Translations under genes and position numbers: made by a program
Assembly (NCBI GenBank): GCA_001803235.1
Contig: MHBL01000432.1
Span: 17,399 to 81,398, forward strand
Direction of reading: 5' to 3'
DNA length: 64,000 nucleotides
Origin: Lentisphaerae bacterium RIFOXYA12_64_32
GTDB taxonomy: Bacteria; Verrucomicrobiota; Lentisphaeria; Oligosphaerales; YB12-FULL-65-16
Notes under the pieces: generated by a model
Databases searched by the model: none
Told to the model about the DNA's origin: nothing
What the model saw: only the letters and a program-made list of their open reading frames with translations
In this document: positions 15,001 through 24,000 of the stretch, piece after piece
Layout: every line of letters starts with the position of its first letter
Position numbering within the stretch: the first letter of the stretch is position 1

Positions 15001-18000
15001 GGCGGCGCTGAGGACCACGCCGGTCGCGCCGGAGGTGGAGATGTCGCCATTGAGGACCAAGCCGCCGGTGGCGTCGGAATCGCTGTCCGCGGTGACGGTC
15101 AAGGACAGGAGTGCGGTGTTCTGGCCCAGGTTGCCGAGGGTGACGGTGGCGTCCTGGCCGGCGTTGATGACGGTATTGACCGCGCCGTCGACGGCGCCGC
15201 CGTTGAAGAGGACGTTGCCGCCCGCGGGGAGGGCGCCGCCGTCGGTCGAGTCGTAGGCGCCGCCGGCCGCGATGGTCACGTGGGTCGCGCCGCTGAAGTC
15301 GATGGCGCCGCGTGTGTCGATGTTACCGTTGAGGGTTGTGGTGCCGGTCGAGTTCACGTCGAGGCTGGCGAGGGCGGTGCCGGTGCCGATGGCTTGGAGG
15401 GTGACGTTACCACTGCCGGCGTTGATGTTGAGGCCCTGGGTGCCGGCCACGGTGGCATTGATGATCCCTGCGGCGTTCTGAATGTCGACCGCGCCGTTCT
15501 CGGCCGCGGTGTCGATGGTAATAGTATTGCCGAGGGTGATGGCGCCGGCGGCGGTGTGCGTGAGAGAGCCAGCCGTGACGTTACCATTATAGGTAGTAAG
15601 GCCGGTGGTGGTCACGGTCAGGTCGCCGAGGCGGGTGGTGGAGCCGATGGCGCCGAAGGTCAAGGTTTGGGTGCCAGCATTGACGATGAGATCCTCGCCG
15701 CCCTGGGTGGCGCCCTGGATCGTGCCACTGCTGAAGTCGATGCCAGCGTCTTGGACGTAGATGCCCAGGTCGTCGGCAATGATGGTCGTGCCGGTGAATC
15801 CGCCGCCGAGCGTCAGGGTGCCGAGCGGCGTGACGCTGGTGCCGAGGTCGTCGGTAAGGATCAGCCTGGCGGTGTTGGCGGTGCTGGTGACGGTGAGCAC
15901 GTCCTCCGAGCCGGTGTCGGCAATGGCGCCGAGCGTGGCGGTGTACGTACCAGCGGTGATGGTCAGGTTGTCGTCGGCGCTGAGGTTGAGCGTGGTTCCA
16001 GTCAGGTCCAGGTTGCCAGCGCCGCCGGAGATATCCAGAGTGATGGTGCGGTCATTGGCTGCGACGCCGTCGTTCACGAGCACCCCTCCCGCCAGGCCGG
16101 CCATGGTGATGCCATCCGCCGTGATGTTGCGGGTGAGGGTCACGCTGCCGGTGGTGGAGTTGGCGACGTTGAGGTACTGGAGGCGTCCGCCAACGGCCGC
16201 ACCGACCGTGCCGAGGGTGATGGAACCGAAACCGGTGCTGAGGGTGAGGCCCTGGAGACCGGCGTCGGTGGCATAGATGTCAGTGACGTTGCCGAGATTG
16301 AGGTTGGAGTTGGTGGTCGCGATGGCGATGTCGTCGAACAGGATGATGTTGCCGGTCACCGTGTCCATCGTCACTACATCGGCGGCGACATTGCCTTGGA
16401 GAACCACACCAGTTCCTGCCAGGCTTGCGCTGTTGGTGATATCAAGTTGGCTGAGGCGCACGGCCTGGCCCACATCATTGAGTGTGACCGTACCCGTGCC
16501 GTTGACGATGATCAGTGCGTAGTCGCCGTTGATCGGGCTATCGCTGAAGTTGACGTCACCGTTGGTGTTGGCCGTGATGGTCACGTTGTTGGCCAGATTG
16601 ACCACGTCGGCGTTGCTGAAGTTGACGCCACCCGCGGCGCCGGCCACGTCGGTAGTGATGCTACCATAGAGGGTGGTCGGCCCGCTGGTGGTCACATCGA
16701 CGTGGTTGAGCGTGCCGGCCGCGCCGAGGGCGCCGAGACTGACAGCGCCGCTGGTCGAGGTGATAACCAGGTCAACGTTGCCGTCTACAGCGCCGCCAGT
16801 CAGGTCAATCGCACCGGTCGTGCTGGTCAGGGTGGTGATCGCAGCGGTCAGGTCGACATTCGGCGCGCCGCTGAAGTTGATGCCGCCGGTGGTGGTGGTG
16901 ATGTTGTCGTTGGCCGTGACGGCGTTGACGGCGCTGCCGCCCTGAACGGTCAGGGAGCGGAGAGCGCCCGTTGCCAGGTTACCGATGAGTGGCAGGTCGA
17001 TGGTGGCGTTGCCAGAGTCGAGGTTCAGGGCATACTGCCCATTGGCAACGCTGTTGATGGTGGAGTTGCCCGCAGTGTCAAAGAGGTCGATGGCGCCGTT
17101 GACGGTCTCGATGGCGACATCGCCGTTGAGGGTGACGTAGACGCCGAGTGCGGCGCTGGCGTTGGTGAAGTCGATGGCGCCGGTGGTGGCGATGTTGTTG
17201 TTGAGCGTGATGCTGGTATCGGCCTGGACGGTCAGGGATGCGAGCGGCGCGTTTTGTCCGACCGCGCTGAAGGTGGCGGTGGAGGTACCGGCATTGACGG
17301 TCAGGGCGTAGGCGCCGTCGACGGAACCGCCATCGAGTTCGATCGCGTTGTTGGTGGAGTTCAGGGCCGTGGCGGCGCTGAGGGCGATAGTGCCGGCCTG
17401 GTCAAAGTCGAGGCCGGCGCCATCCGCGCCGGTACCGTTGCTGGTGATGTTGCCGCCGAGTTCCGTGGTGCCGGTCGAGATGACTTGGAGGCTTTCGAGG
17501 ACCGCGACCTGGCCCATGGCGCCCAGGACGACATTGCCGGCCCCGGCGTTGAGGATGAGGTCGAAGCCGCCGTCCACGGCGCCGCCGGACAGGTCAATGT
17601 TGGCGTCATTGGTCGTGACGGTGACGGCTGCGCCGATGTCGACGTTGGAGGCGCCGCCGAACAGGACCGGGCCGACCGAGTTGATGCTGCCCCAGAGGTT
17701 GACCTGGCCGGTTGAATCGACATCGAGCAAGGCGACGGGGGCGGTGAGCCCGATTCGGCCGAGGTCGACCTGGCCGGCGCCGGAGGAAATGGCCAGGCTG
17801 TACGCGCCGTCGAGGTTGTCGGTGGCGTCGGTACCGAGGGTAACGTTGTCGCCGGTGGTGGTGATAAGGACGTTCCCGGCCAGGTTGATGTCGGCGACGT
17901 CGCCGTTTTCAAGGTCGACGATCTCGGTGGAACTGATGTTGCCGCCGAGGGTAACGGTGCCGCCATTGGTGGTAACTTCGAGTCCGGCGACCGGCGTGGT

Positions 18001-21000
18001 CGCGCCAATCACGCCCAGTTGGACATCGCCGGCGGCGTCCGTGTTGATGACGAGTTGCACGGCGCCATCGGTGTTGGAATCGAGCGCGAAGGTGACGTTT
18101 CCGCCGTTGGTGTCGATCGTCAGGTTGGTACTGGCGTCGGTGTCGGTCAGGGCGATGCGTGCCGAGTCCTGAAGCGAGACGTTGCCGACGTTGGTGTTGA
18201 TGTCGCCGTCGAGTGTGAGCAACACGCCCGCGTCGATATTTACGTTACGCACCCGCGTGCCATCGCCGAGAGCGGCCACGGTGACGCTGCCGGCTTGCGC
18301 AACGATGGTGATGTCTTCGTCGGCGCCGACACCCGCGACATCGCCCCCGATGGTAACGTCGCCGGTCAGACTCCGAATGGTGGTGCTGGTGTCGAGAGCG
18401 ATGGTATCCGTGATGTCGTTGTTAATGGTGATATTCCCGAGCGCGGTAATGGTGGCGGTGTTGATCGTAACTTGGCCACCGGCGGTGTTGTCGCTGTCGA
18501 TGGAGATGGTACCAGCGCTGGTGACTGGGGCACTGAGATTGATGACGTCGTCCGCGTCGAGGGTGACGTTGCCGGTTCCAAATGTGGTGAGGTTCCCGGC
18601 TTCGACACTGATGTCGTCGGCGGTGATGGAGATGCTGTCGGTGCCGCTGAGGCCGGCGCGGATGCGCACGTCGTGTCCAGCAACGGTGTTTTCGATGACG
18701 GTGAGTGTGTAGCCGCCGCGCGTGTTGTGGCTGGCGGTAATGAAGTCGATCAGAGCGGCTTGAACGGCGTCGCCGACCGTGACGTTGACGTCATTTCCGA
18801 TGAGGTTGGCGCTGTTGCTGACCTGGAAATTGACAGCAATGGTGTCATCGGTGCCGGTGATGCCGAAGGTGGTGCTGCCGGCGATGCTCTCGACGTCGCC
18901 AGTGATGGCGATGACATCGTCGGCGTAGGCAGCGATGTTGCCGATCGCAGTGATGCCGTTGCCGCCGATATCGATCCGACGCGCTTCGCCGTAAGGGGCG
19001 GCATCGGCCGCCCGACTGATGGTGACGGAGCCACCGCTGGTGATGCCGCCGAGCGCGCCGAGGGTGACGAAGCGCTCGCCGTCAGCATCGGCGGCGCTGC
19101 CGGCGGAAACGACTTCGATGGTGACGTTGCCGCTGCCGCTGGTGGTGACGTCGGCGGTGTGCAAGGCGCCGGTCCCAATGCTGACGTTCACGCCGGCGAT
19201 GGAGATGTCGCCATCAACGGCGGCAACACTGACGGCGCCAGCAACGCCGAGGGCATTGGTGCCGATGTTGACGACGTCGGTGGTGGTGCCGTCGTTGTCG
19301 TTGTCGGCTCGGATCGTGATGCTGTCGGCGGCATTGAGGGCTTCCCAGGAGGCGGTGCCGCCGGCTGGCGCCTGCAGTTCGACCGCACCGGGCATGGAGA
19401 TCGTGAAGTTGCCGACGACGTCGCCTTGGATCATCACGCCGGCGTCATTCAAGGGGGCCGCGGTATTGTCGACGCCGAGGAACTGCAACGGACCGCCGGC
19501 CCGGACGGTGGCGTCAGCCGCGACCGTGACCAACCCCGGGTCGAGACCGGGCACATCGGCGGTGGCGATGCGGACCGTGATGGGTCCGGTGGCGACGAAG
19601 TCGCCGTTGAAGATGACGTCGTTGGCGCCGGCATTGGCGCCGTCGGTGATGGTGAGGCTGGCGATCTGGCCGTCAGTCAGGGTAACATCGCCGAAGGTGT
19701 CGCCCGCAGGTCCGGCAGCGCCGCCGTCGAGGCGAGTGTTAAGGGTCAGGTCGGCGAGTCCCTGAACGGCAGTGGTGTCAAACGTGATGTTCTGGCCATT
19801 CGAGGTGATGGTGACGTCGTCATTGAGGGTGACCGTGCCATTGACGCCGCTGAAGTTGACGGCAGCGGTGTCGGTGGTGATGGTCGGGCCGTTGAGGGTG
19901 GCGGTCTGGGAGGTGACGGTCAGGCCGGTCGGGTCGACACCCGCGACGCCGACCGTATACAGGGCCACATTCCCCGCGGCAGCGTTCAGCGCCAGGGCTT
20001 GCCCGCCGCTGATGTCACCGCCGAAGCTGACGTTGCCCGTCGTGCTCGTGAAGGTGCCGGACCCGGCGTTCAGGGTGGCGTTCCCCGTGATGGCGGAGGC
20101 GTCGATATCGCCCTGTGCCGTGACGGCAGCACCAAACCCCAGGCTGGCGGCGGTCTGGAAGACGATGTCGCCATCGATGTTGGTGGGGTTGGCGTTGATG
20201 ACGGTTGTGCCGGTGTGCGAGTTCAGGACCACCTGGTTTCCGCGGAGAGTCCCGGCTGTCAGCGTGAGCGCCTCGGCGCCGGCGCCGTCGTTGTCGGACT
20301 CGAGGAAGAGGTCGCCGCCGACCGAGCGTACGGTGACCGCGTTGACGGTCAGGGCGCCATCCGAGGCGACGACAATGTCGCCGTCGGCCAGGATGCTTCC
20401 CGCGCCGCCCGCACCGAGATTGATGGCGCCAGCCTGCGCGATGGTGAGGGTGCCGCCGACGGCAGTATTAAGGATGGTAACGATTCCACCGGCGTCGATG
20501 GTGGTGCCGAGGAAGGAGTTGATGGTGCCGGCGGTCTGAGTGACGGCTCCGGCATCGGCGCGCAGGGCGACATGGCCGAGGTCCGAGGTGACGTTGTCGG
20601 CGAGCAAGACGCTCCCGCCGGTGGCGTGCATATTTACGGTATCTTCACCGGTGACGGGTGCGCCGGCGCGGATGTCGACGTTATTGGCCGCGGTCAGGGA
20701 GATGCCGCCGGACGTATTGTCCCACGGGTTCGTCATGACGATAACGTCCCGGCCGGCGGTCAGTTCGACGTCGTCGCCCAGGATCGGCTGCGTGACGGTG
20801 ATGTCGCTGGCGCCGCCGGTGGCCTTGATATCAACGGGGCCGATGGCGGTGATGGCCTGATCCAGTGCGAGCGGGGAGGTCGCATCGATATCGAGGCTAG
20901 TGAGCGGGACAAGTGCGCCGATGGCCGCGTCGAAATCCACGTCAGCAGCATCAATGGTCAGGGAGTGCGCGCCATTGACCGCATTGAGCAGGACGTTGGC

Positions 21001-24000
21001 GCTAGCGGTCATGGTGACGTCGGCGCCGAGGCGGACGTTGGTGGCCGAATCGAGGTCGATGTTGCCGGCGTCGACGGTGATGTTGCCATTCAGCGTGGTG
21101 GCACCGGTGGTGACCACCTCGACGCTATTCGTGTCCGTACCAACCGTGCCAAGAGTGATCGCGCCGTCAGTGGCGGTCAGGAGCAATGCGACGTTGCCGC
21201 TCATGAGCGCGGTGCCGAAGTCGATGAAGCGCGTGGCGGCCGCGCCGCCGCCGGTGGTATCGACCGTGCCGCCAGCCGTCCAAGTGACGGTATTGGCGTC
21301 GACATCGATCGGGCCATCGAGGTCAATATTGCCGCCGAGCGAGACGGCGTCGGCGTTGACATTGAGGGCCGTGAGGTCCACGACTCCAGCGCCGACGGTA
21401 CTGAACGTGGCGGTGCCGTTAAGAGCATTCACCGTCAACTGGTTGGCGCCTTGCAGGTCGCCTTGGAAGCGGACGCCGCCGTTCTGGCTGGACGCAGTTG
21501 CATTCCCAGCGAGGGTGACGGGATCCTGGAAGTCGACCAGCCCATTGCCGCCGTTGACGCTGCCCTGGAGGCTGATGGCAAGCCCGGCGGTATTCATGGT
21601 AACCGAGTCGCCGCTGACCACGGACCCAGCGTTGGTCGTGATATTGAGCGCATCGAAGGTGAGGGCGCGGCCCGCGGCCACGGTGCGGCTGGCGTTGACG
21701 GTGATGGCGTCCACGGCCGCATTGGTACTGACGTTGATGTCATTGAGAGCGTTGAAGTTTCCGGTGAAGGTGACGCCAGTGGAATCGTCGATGGTGAGGC
21801 TGGCGATGTTGGCATCGGCCAAGGAGACGGTGGTGCCCGCCGAGATGGTGAGGTTGTTCCCGGCCAGGGCGCCGAGGGCGATGGTCGTGCCGTCGACCGT
21901 GTCGATGTCCACTGTGGCGGCCGCGATGGTGGTAAGTCCGACGCCGGTGAGGCTGACGCCGCCTGCGGCGATGTCGATATTGCCGCGGAGCGTGGCGGTG
22001 TCGGCGTTCACGGTCAGGCTGGTCGGATCGGCAAGGCCGGCGCCGACGGTCAGGAACGAGACGTCGCCGTTATTAGCATTGAGGGTCAGGGTCTGCGCGC
22101 CCTGCACGTCACCGTCGATGTCGATGTTGCCGTTGGTTGAATCGATCTGGACGGGGGCGCCGGCGAGGGTCAGCAGGCCCGTGAAGTTGATGTTGCCCGC
22201 GGCAGCCAGATCTGCGCCTGCGGCCAGGGTGCCGTCGACCGTGCTGCCGCCACCGCCTGTGGCGTTGAAGTTGACGCTGCCCGCGGTGGACGAGATCGTC
22301 GAGGTTGCCTGGAGGTGGATGGCGTCGGCCGTAGCGTCGGTGCTGGTGACGGAGATCGAGCCCGGCACGGTGACCGTATTGGTGAAGTCGACCGAATCGG
22401 CAAGGATGGTGAGGCCGGTGAGTTCAGTCGTGATGTCGAGGGTCACGTCATTGCCGGCATCGATGGTGAGTGCGCGTGGGCCCTGGAGGTCGGTGTCAAT
22501 GACGACATTGGCGGCGGCGTCGGTGGTAGTGATGGTGACGTCGCGTGCGAGCACGACTTCGTCGGCGGGCGTGAGGGTGATGGTGTTATCCGTCTCGATG
22601 TTGCCGTAGAGCGTGAGGGTATCGGCGGCGTTGCGGATGGTCAGGGTTCCCCCGATGTCGACACGGCCCAAGTCGATATCGCCGTCGGTGGCGGCGTTGG
22701 CATCGAGCGTGAGCGAGCGGGTGATCGGGCCGGGAGGCGCGTCCTGGCGGACCAGCGAGTTCGGGCCGAAGAAGATGTCACCCGCGGTCCCGGCGTCGGT
22801 GGCATCCGTGTCGATGATGACGTTGGCGGTGATGACGACGGTATCGGTGTCGCGGAAATTCACGTCCTGCGTGCCTGCGGCGGATTCCGTGCTGATATCG
22901 CCGCCGAGCCGGGCTTCCTTGGCGGTGACGGTGAGGGCGCCGAGGGTCGAGCCGCCGCCGCCGACCGTGCTGGAGAAGGTGGCAGTATCCGCGGCGGAGA
23001 CGACAAGGGCTTCCCCGCTGCCCGCGGCAACCGCGCCAGTGAAGGTGATATTGCCCGTGCTGCTGGTGATGGTACGGGTCGCGAAGGCGCCGTTGTCGAA
23101 GGTCAGAAGACTCCCGAAGGTCACATTGTTCGCACCCGTGACGTCGGTCGACAGGGTGATGCCGCCCGCACCGTTCAGGCTGACAGCGCCGCCGGCATTG
23201 ATGGTATCGTTGACATCGAGCACGCCGCCGGCAGTGGTGGTGATGCTGAGGCCGCCGGACAGGGCGTCGGTCGTCGCCAGGTTGAGGGTGCCGGCGTTGG
23301 AGATGAAGGCATCGCCGGCGACATTGCTGACATCGAGCCGGCCCACTTGCGTATAGAGCAGCGCGGCGTCCGTGCCGACGGCGCCGGCGCGCGAGATGAC
23401 CAGTGTATCTGCCAGCAGGTCATTGGCCGTATCGCCGTCGTCGTCCACGATGGCGCCCGAGGCGGACAGGGTGATTACGGTGGTGCCAGCGGTATCGAGG
23501 AGGATTTCGTCGCTGAGAATAAGATCGCCACCGGTCGAGGTGAGCGTGGCCGTGCTGGCGTTGGTGCCGTTTCTGAGGTCAAGCGCACCACCATCGATGG
23601 TGAGGTCGCCGGTGGCTGAGACATTGACGGTATGGAGGGCGGCTCCAGCGACGGCCGTGAGCGGCGCGCTGGTGACCATGGTCAGGTCGCCTTCGTTGCG
23701 GAGGCTGAGCGAGAGCGCTGCGTCGTCGGTATTGGTGACGTTGTATTCGAACCGCGTGACCTGCGTATCGAGGTCGACCACTTCCGCATCAACAATCCGG
23801 AGGGTGGCCGCCGCGATATCGACGCCGTCCGCGGCGACCAGGCTGCGGATGGCGGCGCTGGTGCCTGCGCCTTGAGTGTCGATCACGGTCAGTCGCACTT
23901 CATCGCCGGCGCGAACACTGCCGACGTACATGGCGACGTTCGTGCCGTCCGTGGCGGAGGTGTCCTGAATGTACAAGTCCCCGGGGACGGTAACGTCGAC

